Below, one piece after another: positions 19,398-28,646 of a stretch of 64,000 nt of DNA. This stretch comes from Streptomyces anulatus (lineage in GTDB: Bacteria > Actinomycetota > Actinomycetes > Streptomycetales > Streptomycetaceae), in assembly GCF_000721175.1 (NCBI RefSeq), contig NZ_JOEZ01000016.1, positions 372,001 through 436,000 of the forward strand. The letters are read 5' to 3'. How positions within the stretch are numbered: position 1 is the first letter of the stretch; each line of letters begins with the position of its first letter. The notes below the pieces were generated by a model. The model searched no databases. It had not been told where the DNA came from and worked only from the letters and a program-made list of their open reading frames with translations. A program made the position numbers and the translations under genes.

Positions 19398-20858
19398 ATG
19401 ACCGAGCTTGTGGAACACGGACAACTGTTCATCGGCGGGGAGTTCACCGATCCGCTCGGCACCGAGGTCATCGAGGTGGTCTCCCCGCACACCGAACAGG
19501 TCATCGGCCGCGTGCCGAACGCCTCCGAGGGTGACGTGGACCGGGCGGTGGCAGCTGCCCGCCGCGCCTTCGACGAGGGCCCCTGGCCGAGGATGAGCCT
19601 GGACGAGCGCATCGCGGTGATCACCCGGATCAAGGACGCCTTCGCCGTACGCCACGAGGAGTTCGCCCGCCTCATCAGCGCCCAGAACGGCACCCCGTAC
19701 AGCGCGAGCGTCATGGTGCAGGCGCTGGCCGCGATGATGGTCTGGGACTCGGCGATCACGGTGGCGCGCACGTTCCCTTACGAGGAGCGGCGCGACGGCG
19801 TCCTCGGCCCGCTCCTGGTCCGCCGGGAGCCGGCAGGGGTGGTCGCCGCGGTCGTCCCGTGGAACGTCCCCCAGTTCACGGCCGCGGCGAAACTGGCCCC
19901 GGCACTGCTGGCGGGCTGCACGGCGGTGCTGAAGGTCTCCCCGGAAACCCCCCTGGACGCGTACGTGTTGGCGGAGATAGCGGCGGAGGCGGGCCTGCCG
20001 CCCGGGGTCCTCTCCATTCTCCCGGCCGACCGTGAGGTCAGCGAGTACCTGGTGGGCCACCGGGACGTGGACAAGGTCTCCTTCACCGGATCGGTGGCGG
20101 CCGGCCGCCGCGTGATGGAGGTGGCGTCGCGCAACCTGACCCGCGTCACGCTGGAGTTGGGCGGCAAGTCGGCGGCGGTGATCCTGCCGGACGCGGACCT
20201 GGAGGCGGCGGTGGCGGGCATCGTCCCGTTCGCGTGGATGATCAACGGCCAGGCGTGCGTGGCCCAGACCCGCATCCTGGCCCCACGCAGCCGTTACGAG
20301 GAGATAGCGGAGGCCTTCGCGGCAGCGGCGGGCGCGCTCCGCGTGGGCGACCCGTTGGACCCCGCCACCGAACTCGGCCCGTTGGTGGCCCAACGCCAGC
20401 AGCAACGCTCCCTGGACTACATCCGGTTGGGCCAGGAGGAAGGCGCCAAGATCCTCACCGGCGGCAACCGCCCCGCCTCCCAGGAACGCGGCTGGTACGT
20501 CGAACCCACGCTCTTCGGCTCGGTCGACAACTCCATGCGCATCGCCCGCGAGGAGATCTTCGGCCCGGTGATCTGTCTGATCCCGTACGGAGACGAGGAC
20601 GAGGCGGTCCGCATCGCCGACGACTCCCCGTACGGCCTCAGCGGCAGCGTCTGGACGGCCGACACGGAACGCGGCATCGACGTGGCCCGCCGCGTCCGCA
20701 CGGGCACGTACAGCGTGAACACCTTCAGCCTCGACATGCTCGGCCCCTTCGGCGGCTACAAGAACTCGGGCCTGGGCCGCGAGTTCGGCCCCGAGGGCTA
20801 CGGCGAGTTCTTCGAGCACAAGATGATCCACCTGCCCGCCGGCTACCGGGAGGCGTGA
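19398..20858 (+). CDS. NAD(P)-dependent aldehyde dehydrogenase
   Basis: 486 residues of the ALDH superfamily. Visible motifs are VVPWNVPQF (cofactor loop), FTGSVAAGRRVMEVAS, LELGGKSAAVILPDADL (general-base Glu), NGQACVAQTRILAP (nucleophilic Cys), EEIFGPVICLIPY and a C-terminal FGGYKNSGLGREFG. It oxidises an aldehyde to the acid; the substrate is not readable. It overlaps the ferredoxin gene (TGATG), so both are co-translated. The start at 19398 has GGGAGG upstream. In this setting it could finish oxidation of a P450- or ADH-derived aldehyde (inference). Confidence 0.9.
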   Translation: MTELVEHGQLFIGGEFTDPLGTEVIEVVSPHTEQVIGRVPNASEGDVDRAVAAARRAFDEGPWPRMSLDERIAVITRIKDAFAVRHEEFARLISAQNGTPYSASVMVQALAAMMVWDSAITVARTFPYEERRDGVLGPLLVRREPAGVVAAVVPWNVPQFTAAAKLAPALLAGCTAVLKVSPETPLDAYVLAEIAAEAGLPPGVLSILPADREVSEYLVGHRDVDKVSFTGSVAAGRRVMEVASRNLTRVTLELGGKSAAVILPDADLEAAVAGIVPFAWMINGQACVAQTRILAPRSRYEEIAEAFAAAAGALRVGDPLDPATELGPLVAQRQQQRSLDYIRLGQEEGAKILTGGNRPASQERGWYVEPTLFGSVDNSMRIAREEIFGPVICLIPYGDEDEAVRIADDSPYGLSGSVWTADTERGIDVARRVRTGTYSVNTFSLDMLGPFGGYKNSGLGREFGPEGYGEFFEHKMIHLPAGYREA

Positions 20859-21091
20859 TGGGCGACCGCTGGCACGTGGAGGTCGACCGCTCGGTCTGCA
20901 TCGGCTCCGGCATGTGCGTCAACCACGCGGGCGACGCCTTCCACCTGGACTCGGCCCGGCAGTCCCACCCGACCGAGGAGAACCGGGACGCGGGCGAGCA
21001 GGTCCTCGCGGCGGCGGAGGGCTGCCCGGTGGAGGCGATCACGCTGACGCTGGCGGGGTCGGGGGAGGTGGTTTTTCCGCCGGAGGAGTGA
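20858..21091 (+). CDS. 3Fe-4S type ferredoxin
   Basis: 77 residues. The cluster ligands read CIGSGMC near the N-terminus and CPVEAI near the C-terminus. The middle cysteine of a classical 4Fe-4S set is replaced by a non-Cys residue, as in the single [3Fe-4S] ferredoxins that serve actinobacterial P450s. Overlaps the aldehyde dehydrogenase stop by one base, indicating coupled expression. The CYP125-like enzyme at 9161 has no adjacent ferredoxin, so this is a candidate electron donor (inference). Confidence 0.88.
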   Translation: MGDRWHVEVDRSVCIGSGMCVNHAGDAFHLDSARQSHPTEENRDAGEQVLAAAEGCPVEAITLTLAGSGEVVFPPEE

Positions 21092-21173
21092 AGGGTCCGG
21101 CTGCTACGGGCGGCTACTTGGATCAGGCCAGCGCCGGACCGCCGGTGCGGTGGGAGATCCGACACATCCGAGA

Positions 21174-21431
21174 TCACTTCCGTTCGCGCAGTGCCCGTGC
21201 GATCTCGATGTCCCTCTGGAGTGCGCTGAGACGAGGCGGATTCCTTGTTTCATCGAGTACGACTGCGTGCAGTTGGTCACCGACCTGAGGGGGAGCTACA
21301 TCCCCCGACCACCAGGAAGGATGCTTGACCTGGTCGATAAATCCTGTAATGCCGTCGGCGCAGACTTGAGATCCGACCGGCGCGACAGCGGTAATCACGA
21401 CATCTACTTCCTCTTCGTTCTTCCACGTCAT
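21174..21431 (-). CDS. Candidate immunity protein of the RHS toxin, S1/OB-fold-like
   Basis: 85 residues from an ATG at 21431 that overlaps the RHS stop codon (ATGA), the usual arrangement for polymorphic toxin/immunity pairs. The sequence VDVVITAVAPVGSQVCADG, then GFIDQVKHPSW, VGDQLHAVVLDE and RLSALQRDIEIAR follows the strand pattern of an S1-type OB fold (V-x-A-V-x-x-x-G ... GFI ... G-D-x-L-x-A-V-V-L-D). Base composition is visibly less GC-rich than the surroundings. It has no signal peptide, so it would act in the cytosol against the incoming or newly made toxin. The family is not one I can name; immunity function is inferred from position. Confidence 0.7.
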   Translation of the reverse strand: MTWKNEEEVDVVITAVAPVGSQVCADGITGFIDQVKHPSWWSGDVAPPQVGDQLHAVVLDETRNPPRLSALQRDIEIARALRERK

Positions 21432-24400
21432 TCCGGACCTCCAAAGATCGAAACCCAAGACCTGTTCTGGGTCAACTCGTTAAATCTTTCCAATTTCTCC
21501 ACCGGTATTGCAAACTCCAGCCGAACGCCTCCACCCGGGCCGTTCCTGTCGTGAACCTTTACGTGATCAGCGAATTCTGCCAAGAATGAGCGGTTCATGT
21601 CATACTGCACCATTCCCTTGGCGAAGTTAATGCCATTGGGGCCTGCGTATTCGGCAGCCACTGATTTCTCCCCAAAATAAATCTTTCCGTCCGACATGAT
21701 GCCTCCGCCTATGTCGATTCCTGGCTGGTGATTCTTCGGGTTGGGTCCGTGATTGAGTTCATGTAGGGCATCTACCCCCTTAGGGGTGCGGTAAATCGGA
21801 ATGGGATCTTGGCACCCGTCCGGTGCGAGGCCAAGGCGATCTGTGAGGAATGTGGGGTTGTATACGTAGGCTGTCGGGTTTGGTGACGGAAGCAATCCGA
21901 GAGGGTCAGGTGTGAGGTAGCGTGCTGTTTCGGGGTCGTAGGTGCGGAAATGGTTGTGATGCAGGCCGGTTTCCGGGTCGAAATATTGGCCAGGAAATCG
22001 CAGTGGGGTGTAACTAGTACTGTCTGTGGCCCAAGCGGTTGTTCCCCAGAGCGTGGAGCGCGTATGCCAGGCCATGTTGCCACTTTCGTCGACCAGCCCG
22101 TTGGGGGTACCGACCGGGTCGGTAGTTATGGCGAAGAAGCGGCTTTCGTCGGGAGACTGGTTGGCCTTGGGCGTCGTGGACGTAATGTGTTCTGATTGAG
22201 CGATGGGGCGAGCATCATCGTAGTCCCAGGTGATAGCTACTGGGGCAGGCAGCTGCGCCGATCTGGTGGTTTGCTCACAAAGCGTTCTGCCGTCCCACGA
22301 ATATTCGACACGATCCCCGAAACTCGAACTGGTGGGAGACGTGTTCTCTTTCGCTGTGCGGCGACCAAGCGGGTCGTACGTGTAGCTCCATCGAGCCCCG
22401 TCCGGTGTAGTCACCGCGACGATTCGGCTCTCCGCGTCCCAGTCATACCGCCAGGTGTCCGGCTTCAGTGAAAGGCGGGTCTTCTGGCGGAGGGTGATGC
22501 GGCCGAGGGCGTCGTGCTCGTAGCGGACGTTGCCGGCGCGGGTGATCGTGGTGCCCGTGTAGGAGCGCCTGCCGACCGCTTCCTGGCCGGGATGGGAAGC
22601 AGGCCAGGAGGCGTCCGTCTGGTTCCCCGCCGCGTCGTAGGCGTACCGCTCCGTCCAGTTCGCGGCGTGGACAGCCGTGACGCGGCCCGCCGTGTCGACA
22701 TCGAATGCTTTCGTTCCGGAGAGCTGGTCGGTGAGGCCAACGAGGTGGCCGTCGGCGCGGTAGGTGTAGTCGCGGCGCTGGATGCTGCGGCCCGATCCGG
22801 TGACCTGCTGGGTAGTGAGGCGTCCTACCGTGTCGAACTGCGAGGCTATGGTGACGTGTTCGCCCAGACGACGGGTGACTTCCCGGCCCGCCGCGTCGTG
22901 CTCGAAAGTGAGAGTGCGGCCCGACGTCGTGAGAGAGGTCCGACGTCCTGCCGCGTCGTAGGTCCAGGTGCTGACCGCCCCGCTGGGCGTCGTACGTCCG
23001 GTCCGGCGGCCCAGTTCGTCGTAGGTGTACGACAAGGTCCGGCCGTTGACGGTCTCCGACTTGAGGCGGCCGTACCGGTCGCGGAGCCAGGTGACGGTTG
23101 CGTCCGCGTTGACTGCTTCCGCGAGTTGGCCGGTGAGGTCGTACGTGAAGGTGGTGACGGCGCCTGCCGCATCCTTGCGGACGATGCGGTCCAACTCGTC
23201 GCGCTCGTAGCGAGTGGTCTGGCCGAGGGCATCCGTACGCGTTGTGAGCCGACCGGCCGCGTCGCGTGTGTAGCTGAGCGTGCGGTTGTCGAAGTCCGTT
23301 TCGGATATCAGGTGGCCGGCGGGGTCGTAGGCGTAGTTCCACGTCAGGCCCTGAGGGTTGAGGACCTGGGTGAGGCGGAGCTCGTGATCGTGGGTGAATT
23401 CGTAGCGCACTCCGTCGGGACCGATGCGGGTCGCCAAGAGGTCGAAGTGCGTGTACTCGAAGCGGGACACCGATCCCATGGCGTCGGTGTGGGTGAGGGC
23501 GTTGCCTTCGCCGTCGTACGTCCAGGACTGGGTGCTTCCGTCGGCGTCCGCGCGTCGGGCGAGTTTGCCCTCCGGTGTCCATACAAGGCGGGTGATCGCG
23601 CCGAGCGGGTCTGTGACGGCTACCGGACGACCGAAGGCGTCTCGTTCTATCCGCGTCGTCGCGCCGAGCGGGTCTGTGATCTCGACAGGCAGGCCAGCCG
23701 CATTGCTGCGTATGCGTGTCGTGTTGGCCAACGCGTCCGTGACGGAGGTCGGGTGCCCCGCCGCGTTGTACGTCGTGCGGGTCACGGCCCCCGACGGGTC
23801 GGTCACCGCGATCCGGTTGCCACGGTCGTCGTACTCCTGCAGGATCACCGTCCGGTCCGGATTGGTGATGCGCGTCGGCAGGCCGAGGCTGTTGTACTCG
23901 GCGGATATCTCCCCGCCGTCCGCGCGGACCGCTGAGGTCAATTGCCCGGACTCGTCGTACGTGAAGCGGGTGGCTCGGCCCAGCGGGTCTTTACGGGAGA
24001 GTAGTCGGTTGCGGCGGTCTCGCTCGAAGTGCGTCGTTGCGCCGAGCGGGTTCGTCTCCGCGATGATCTGGTGGGCTTTGTTGATCAGATAACGGTGGAC
24101 CGCTCCGCCGGGCGTCGTCGCTGTCGTGACGCGGTGGCCTGTCGCCGGGTCGGGGGCGGTGTATTCCAGGCTTAGCGCCATATGGCCTTCCGAGCCGCCC
24201 TCGGAGATGCACCGGTCAAGGTCGTCGTACGCGTAGTGGTAGCTGCTGTCGTTGCTGTCGGTCCAGGATGTGACGCGGCCGCGTTCGTCGTAGGTGAAGC
24301 GCAGGGGCAGACCGGAGGAGTTGGTGATCTCGGTCAGGTGGCCGTCGGTGTAGTCGTAGTGAAGGATCTGCTGGTCGCTGCCGTCATGGCTGCCGCCCAG

Positions 24401-26134
24401 AAGGTGCAGTGCGGTAATCCTTCCGCTCTCGGTAGTGAGCTTCAGGTGGTAGCCGCCGTGGTGCACGATCGAGGCCGGGGCACCGGACGGGGCGTACTCG
24501 AAGGTGATCCAGTTTCCGTTGCGGTCGTCCAGCTGGGTGAGCAGTGCCTCGGTGCCGTCGACGTGCGTTGCGAAATGTCTGACCCGGCCGGCTTCCGGGT
24601 CGGTGATCGTGTAGTCGCCGCTGATGTCCCTGTCGAGTGGCCAGCGCGGGCCGTGGCTGGGCAGGACCGGAATGCCAGGGGCCGGGTGCGGATAGGACAG
24701 CAGTAAACCGTCCTCGGACACGAAGATGACGCCTTCGGAGTCGATCTCCAGGCGTTGGTCCGCGGTGGAGGACCATGACGGGCCGAACCAGCGCCCCGAC
24801 CGGTAGTCGGAGGCGACACGGCGGCGGAACACGAGGGGCAGCGTGCCCGGCAGCACGATGTCCGTCTGCGGCAGATACATCGCCCCGGTCGCCATGTCCA
24901 CGGGGTCGGACGGGTCCTGCTCCGGTGCGCGTTCCGTACGCGAGGGCTCGGCCGGGTCATGCACACCCTCGCGCGCCGGCCCCGGCGGCTTCGGAGGCTT
25001 CTCCGGCTCCATCCCTCCGCGAAGCCCCGCCCGCAGGCCGCCCTTCAGCGTTCCGGCTCCCTTTGTCCCGAGCGCCTCCGGGAGCATGCGGCCGACGAAT
25101 TCGGTCGGGTCGCCCTTGAATGCGTCCCAGGCGCCTTCCAGGGCCCGGTCAGGGTTGGCGACCGTCCTGGTCAGGCCGGACAGCGTCATGTTGACGCCCT
25201 TGTACATCTCCGCCGGGTGGGTCAGGTTGTACGGGTCGATCGGATTCGTCTGGCGGAGGAAACTCACCAGACCGCCGGTGCCCTTGAGTACTCCGCCGCC
25301 GAGATGGGCCAGTTCGACACCCTGGGCCAGGCCGTGGTCGTACAGCTCGTTCTTGAGCAGGTTCGTTCCGGTCGGCTCCTTCGGCGCATGAGCCATCGCC
25401 GCCGTGACAGCGCTCTTCGCCTGCTCGGCCGCTTCGTTCCGTGCCCGGCGCGCGTCCTCCAGAACCTCCTGGGCCCGCTTCTGCTTGGCCACACCCGGAT
25501 CGGAGAACGTACCGGGATGGGGGAGCGGCTGGTCGGTGGTCCGAGCCGTGTTGTAAGCGTCGACCTTCTTGTTGTACGCCGAGACGGCCTTCTCGGAGTC
25601 CTGCCTGCCTTCCTTGTAGAGGGCGATGGCCTCCCGTGCCTTGCCCTGCGCACTGGTGACCGTGGAGGAGTACGTCTCCAAGGCCTTCGCCGCATCCTCG
25701 AAGGCGTCCGCCGCACGCAGCCAATCCGTGGGCAGTGTCTGGAACTTGTCCCGGAATGTGTCGGCGGCCACCCCACGCCAGTGTGCCGCGTCCAGCTTCT
25801 TCATCCCGCCGCCGACGAGGTCGAACGCCTTCTGGAAATCGCGCAGGTTCTTGATCGTCGCGGTGATCTTCTCCGGTCGCCCGTGAATCAGCTCGTCGGC
25901 CTCCTCACTCTGACCGAGCTGTTGTTCGCCGACCTCGGCGCCCAGCGTGGACGCGGTCTCGTCCCCCCAGTCCTCGACCTTGTCCGCCCAGTCGTGCGCA
26001 CCGACCTTGTCCAGTCCGGCGCCGACCTTGTCCGTCGCGGCGTCGACTCCCTGACCCAGGAGTTCCTTGCCCTTGTCCAGGCCCCGGACTGTTCCGTCGA
26101 CGACCTTGTCGAGTCCCCCTCGCCAGTCCACCAT
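21428..26134 (-). CDS. RHS-repeat polymorphic toxin with T7SS-type N-terminal domain
   Basis: 1568 residues. Residues 1-~230 are helical and WXG100/LXG-like (LRDFQKAF, KKLDAAHWRGVAADTFRDKF). A linker leads to a DUF6531-like entry (DPVDMATGAMYLPQTDIVLPG, ~400, read in parts). Dozens of YD/RHS repeats (GRVTSWTDSN, YDAAGHLISETDFDNRT and similar) fill ~480-1420. The core closes with the RHS hallmark DPLGLLPSPN ... NPTFLTDRLGLAPDG, and the last ~125 residues are the variable toxin. That tail (IPIYRTPKG, DGKIYFGEKSVAAEYAG, RLEFAIPVEKLERFNEL) could be an ADP-ribosyltransferase-like fold, but I cannot assign it. The toxin end is AT-richer than the shell, suggesting module exchange. Probably secreted through a type VII-like route. 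Confidence 0.9.
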   Translation of the reverse strand: MVDWRGGLDKVVDGTVRGLDKGKELLGQGVDAATDKVGAGLDKVGAHDWADKVEDWGDETASTLGAEVGEQQLGQSEEADELIHGRPEKITATIKNLRDFQKAFDLVGGGMKKLDAAHWRGVAADTFRDKFQTLPTDWLRAADAFEDAAKALETYSSTVTSAQGKAREAIALYKEGRQDSEKAVSAYNKKVDAYNTARTTDQPLPHPGTFSDPGVAKQKRAQEVLEDARRARNEAAEQAKSAVTAAMAHAPKEPTGTNLLKNELYDHGLAQGVELAHLGGGVLKGTGGLVSFLRQTNPIDPYNLTHPAEMYKGVNMTLSGLTRTVANPDRALEGAWDAFKGDPTEFVGRMLPEALGTKGAGTLKGGLRAGLRGGMEPEKPPKPPGPAREGVHDPAEPSRTERAPEQDPSDPVDMATGAMYLPQTDIVLPGTLPLVFRRRVASDYRSGRWFGPSWSSTADQRLEIDSEGVIFVSEDGLLLSYPHPAPGIPVLPSHGPRWPLDRDISGDYTITDPEAGRVRHFATHVDGTEALLTQLDDRNGNWITFEYAPSGAPASIVHHGGYHLKLTTESGRITALHLLGGSHDGSDQQILHYDYTDGHLTEITNSSGLPLRFTYDERGRVTSWTDSNDSSYHYAYDDLDRCISEGGSEGHMALSLEYTAPDPATGHRVTTATTPGGAVHRYLINKAHQIIAETNPLGATTHFERDRRNRLLSRKDPLGRATRFTYDESGQLTSAVRADGGEISAEYNSLGLPTRITNPDRTVILQEYDDRGNRIAVTDPSGAVTRTTYNAAGHPTSVTDALANTTRIRSNAAGLPVEITDPLGATTRIERDAFGRPVAVTDPLGAITRLVWTPEGKLARRADADGSTQSWTYDGEGNALTHTDAMGSVSRFEYTHFDLLATRIGPDGVRYEFTHDHELRLTQVLNPQGLTWNYAYDPAGHLISETDFDNRTLSYTRDAAGRLTTRTDALGQTTRYERDELDRIVRKDAAGAVTTFTYDLTGQLAEAVNADATVTWLRDRYGRLKSETVNGRTLSYTYDELGRRTGRTTPSGAVSTWTYDAAGRRTSLTTSGRTLTFEHDAAGREVTRRLGEHVTIASQFDTVGRLTTQQVTGSGRSIQRRDYTYRADGHLVGLTDQLSGTKAFDVDTAGRVTAVHAANWTERYAYDAAGNQTDASWPASHPGQEAVGRRSYTGTTITRAGNVRYEHDALGRITLRQKTRLSLKPDTWRYDWDAESRIVAVTTPDGARWSYTYDPLGRRTAKENTSPTSSSFGDRVEYSWDGRTLCEQTTRSAQLPAPVAITWDYDDARPIAQSEHITSTTPKANQSPDESRFFAITTDPVGTPNGLVDESGNMAWHTRSTLWGTTAWATDSTSYTPLRFPGQYFDPETGLHHNHFRTYDPETARYLTPDPLGLLPSPNPTAYVYNPTFLTDRLGLAPDGCQDPIPIYRTPKGVDALHELNHGPNPKNHQPGIDIGGGIMSDGKIYFGEKSVAAEYAGPNGINFAKGMVQYDMNRSFLAEFADHVKVHDRNGPGGGVRLEFAIPVEKLERFNELTQNRSWVSIFGGPE

Positions 26135-26769
26135 CAGCGGTTCTGCCCCCAGCGCGGTTCCTCGGCCTGTGCCACGGTCTCATCCGACGGATCGAGGTGC
26201 TCCTCGGCCCATGCGTCGATTCCTTCTCGCTGCTCCGCGTCGACCCCCGAAGCGTCCAGCAGCGCATCCCCGACGTCGTACCCGGTGTCCTTCCACTGCT
26301 GCTTCACCTCGTCGTGGGCCTCGGTGAACGAGTCCGCGCTCCAGTCCGGGTTGTCCCAGGCGTGCTGTTTGCTGATCGAGTCCCAGCTCATGCCCTTGAC
26401 CTCGTCCTCGGACAGGTAGGGGTTGCCGTTGGTCGAGTTCATGGCGATCTTGAACGAGTCCTTGATGTATCGCTCCTGCTCCGCGAACGAGCCGGCGGAC
26501 AGTCCGACACCCAGCGCGAAATTGTTGCCGCGCTGTGTGAGTGCCCGTACTCCCCACTCCCACCGTTTGCAGAACGTCTCGAACTGCGAGGCCAGCCCGC
26601 CGTGCCCCAGCTCCAGGCCGGACAGGGCGACATCGGAGAATCCCCGGCCGGCCGACGCCTGCCCGATCATGCCGAGTTCCTTCAACTCGGCATGTGCCAG
26701 GTCGATGCCCTTCGCGATCTGCGCCAATGCCGCCGGAGGCACGTCCAGATCCGCGTTGTCCCCGCTCAC
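26134..26769 (-). CDS. Helical WXG-like partner protein of the RHS toxin
   Basis: 211 residues, GTG start at 26769 overlapping the preceding stop and ending one base into the RHS start codon. The N-terminal ~110 residues are helical and resemble WXG100-like substrates (LAQIAKGIDLAHAELKELG, CKRWEWGVRALTQRGNNFA). The acidic C-terminal half (MSWDSISKQHAWDNPDW, EHLDPSDETVAQ) is unlike any domain I know. Such proteins commonly precede T7SS-associated toxins in Streptomyces and may act as a co-secreted partner or targeting factor. No signal peptide or membrane segment. Confidence 0.75.
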   Translation of the reverse strand: MSGDNADLDVPPAALAQIAKGIDLAHAELKELGMIGQASAGRGFSDVALSGLELGHGGLASQFETFCKRWEWGVRALTQRGNNFALGVGLSAGSFAEQERYIKDSFKIAMNSTNGNPYLSEDEVKGMSWDSISKQHAWDNPDWSADSFTEAHDEVKQQWKDTGYDVGDALLDASGVDAEQREGIDAWAEEHLDPSDETVAQAEEPRWGQNR

Positions 26770-27275
26770 GCCGTCTCCCCGAGGTCCACTGCCACGTGGT
26801 CGGGCACGATGCCCGCGACCGGCGGAAACAGCACGCCGTCCGTACTTCCCGCGTCCAGCGCGACTCCTGCCGGGCCCGGCAGCATCGGCACCATCACGTC
26901 CAGCAGACGCGCACCGAGAATGGTTCGGTACGTCCACTCCCGCTCGCCTTCGCCCTGTGCGTGCGCGAACCGGGCGAGAGCCTCTTCGTCCGAGAACGCG
27001 CAGATCCAGCGGACGCCGTTCTGGTCCGCCGTCCACAGACTCCCGTACGCGTCGAACGGAACCAGGACAGCCGTACGCCGGAACTCGCCCAGCAGAATGG
27101 CGAATTCGCGCCGGGCGGACGCCAGCGCTTCTACTGGCTTCTCCGCGCGCTTCGCTGCCGGCCCGTCTGCCGGAAGGGTGGTTCCTGCCGGATTCCCGGG
27201 CACGGTCGAGTCGGCCAGATCGGCGAGCTTCGACCGGCGTGCCGGCTTGGCTATGTCATCCCCGTTGTCAGTCAC
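26766..27275 (-). CDS. SseB-domain protein of the RHS locus
   Basis: 169 residues from a GTG at 27275 (weak ribosome site). The core FAILLGEFRRTAVLVPFDAYGSLWTADQNGVRWICAFSDEEALARF (quoted only as motif: AVLVPFD, WICAFSDEEALARF) matches the SseB N-terminal domain, which occurs in Streptomyces near WXG/LXG-type proteins. The tail PPVAGIVPDHVAVDLGE also fits SseB. Precise function is unknown; context suggests an accessory of the RHS/T7SS module. It overlaps the next gene by GTGA coupling. Another in-frame ATG at 27338 would give an unconserved extension. Confidence 0.78.
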   Translation of the reverse strand: MTDNGDDIAKPARRSKLADLADSTVPGNPAGTTLPADGPAAKRAEKPVEALASARREFAILLGEFRRTAVLVPFDAYGSLWTADQNGVRWICAFSDEEALARFAHAQGEGEREWTYRTILGARLLDVMVPMLPGPAGVALDAGSTDGVLFPPVAGIVPDHVAVDLGETA

Positions 27276-27380
27276 ATACGGGATGCTGCCATGCCGTTGT
27301 TCCCACCAGCAACGACGAAAGCAGCCAGCACGAACCACCGGTGAGTGAACAAACCGCTGTGCCGTGAGACCTTGGCCGGA

Positions 27381-27590
27381 TTACGCCAGGTCGCCGACGA
27401 AGGCCTGCCAGGCGTCGCGGCCGAAGGCGATGGCGGGGCCGGCGGGGCGGGTGCTGTCGCGGACCGGGACCAGGTGGGGGAGGTTGGGGGCTACCTCTAC
27501 GCACTCGCCCTGCCCGCCGCTGTAACTGCTGGTGCGCCAGGCGGCCTCGTCGAGCTCGGGCGGGGTGACGTGGACGCGGTCCTGGGTCAT
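27381..27590 (-). CDS. DUF397-domain small protein
   Basis: 69 residues with the DUF397 signature WRTSSYSGGQGECVEVAPN ... VPVRDST and a final AFGRDAWQAFV. Hundreds of copies occur in streptomycetes, almost always next to an XRE/DUF5753 regulator, as here (4-bp ATGA overlap). Members related to BldB/WhiJ systems influence development. The pair behaves somewhat like a toxin-antitoxin-type regulatory couple; the exact role is unknown. Confidence 0.92.
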   Translation of the reverse strand: MTQDRVHVTPPELDEAAWRTSSYSGGQGECVEVAPNLPHLVPVRDSTRPAGPAIAFGRDAWQAFVGDLA

Positions 27591-28459
27591 GGTCTGTGCT
27601 CCTTGGCGATATGTCGGATCATGCTGAGCGATTCCGTTGGCGGCAACGCGGACATGCGGGCGTCGTCGAAGAGCTCGCGGTACTGAGCCACGTCGGATTC
27701 CCGCTCGATCCAGATGTTGCCGGTCGGAGTTTCGGTCAGGACGAGATCGAGCGCCGAGACCCTGGGAAAGCTGAGCATCAAGTACGGACCGAACATACCC
27801 GGGTGTGCCCCGCGTGAGAACGGCAGCACCTGGACAGTGATGTTGGGGCGCTCGGCCAGGTCTGCCAGGTGCTGCAACTGGTCGTGCATCACGGTCGGCC
27901 CGCCGACCTGTTGGCGAAGTACCCCTTCCGCGAGGACGGCCCAGAATTCCATGGGGTCGTCCCCGGTCAGCCGTTCCTGCCGTGCCATGCGGACCTGCAC
28001 GAACTGGTCGATCTCCTCCGCGGTCTGCCACGCGCGGGAGGCAACCGTCACAGCCCTTCCGTAGGCGGGCGTCTGGAGAAGACCTGGTACCAGTTGTACC
28101 TGGAACGACTTGATGCTGTCGCAGATGGTCTCCATCTCGATGTAGTCGCGGTACGTGTCTCCCAGTACGTCTCCGAACTGGTGCCACCAGCCCTCACGGC
28201 GACGCCTGTTGGCGCTGCGGGCGAGCGACGCCAGGCGGTCACGGGCTTCCTGGTCCGTCACGCCGTACGCGTGTATGAGGGCGGCCAGGTCAGGCGTACG
28301 GACCGGCACATGACCGTTCTCGATGCGGCTGATCTTGCCCTTGGTGCAGTCGAGGAACTCTGCGGCATCAGCCGTGGAGAAGCCTGCGGCCTCACGGAAG
28401 CGGCGCAACTCGTCGCCGAGTTGACGTCCCAGAACGGTGGATGGCTTTACGGATGGCAT
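27587..28459 (-). CDS. XRE-family regulator with DUF5753 domain
   Basis: 290 residues. A Cro/CI helix-turn-helix lies at about 10-65 (LRRFREAAGFSTADAAEFLDCTKGKISRIENG, recognised as RFREAAGFSTADAA and KGKISRIENG). It is followed by a ~180-residue DUF5753 domain (LVPGLLQTPAYGRAV, VRMARQERLTGDDP, VLPFSRGAHPGMFGPY). Members are WhiJ-like regulators paired with DUF397 proteins. It is divergent from the ATP-binding protein gene at 28647 with 187 bp between, so it may control that gene and itself, the classic XRE / DUF397 / HATPase triad. Confidence 0.92.
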   Translation of the reverse strand: MPSVKPSTVLGRQLGDELRRFREAAGFSTADAAEFLDCTKGKISRIENGHVPVRTPDLAALIHAYGVTDQEARDRLASLARSANRRRREGWWHQFGDVLGDTYRDYIEMETICDSIKSFQVQLVPGLLQTPAYGRAVTVASRAWQTAEEIDQFVQVRMARQERLTGDDPMEFWAVLAEGVLRQQVGGPTVMHDQLQHLADLAERPNITVQVLPFSRGAHPGMFGPYLMLSFPRVSALDLVLTETPTGNIWIERESDVAQYRELFDDARMSALPPTESLSMIRHIAKEHRP

Positions 28460-28646
28460 ACCTCACTCCTTATCAGTCCGGCGATGACAGCGGCCACGGT
28501 ATGTCCGAACGAGTGAATTGAGCACCAGGAATCCATTCAACGTTGCGCCAGTGCGAGTTGTACGGGCACGCTTCAGTACGAGACACCTCAACGTCGCTCC
28601 TCCGAGCGGCACTCGCTGTCCCGTCGTCCGTCCGCTGGGGAGTGTC

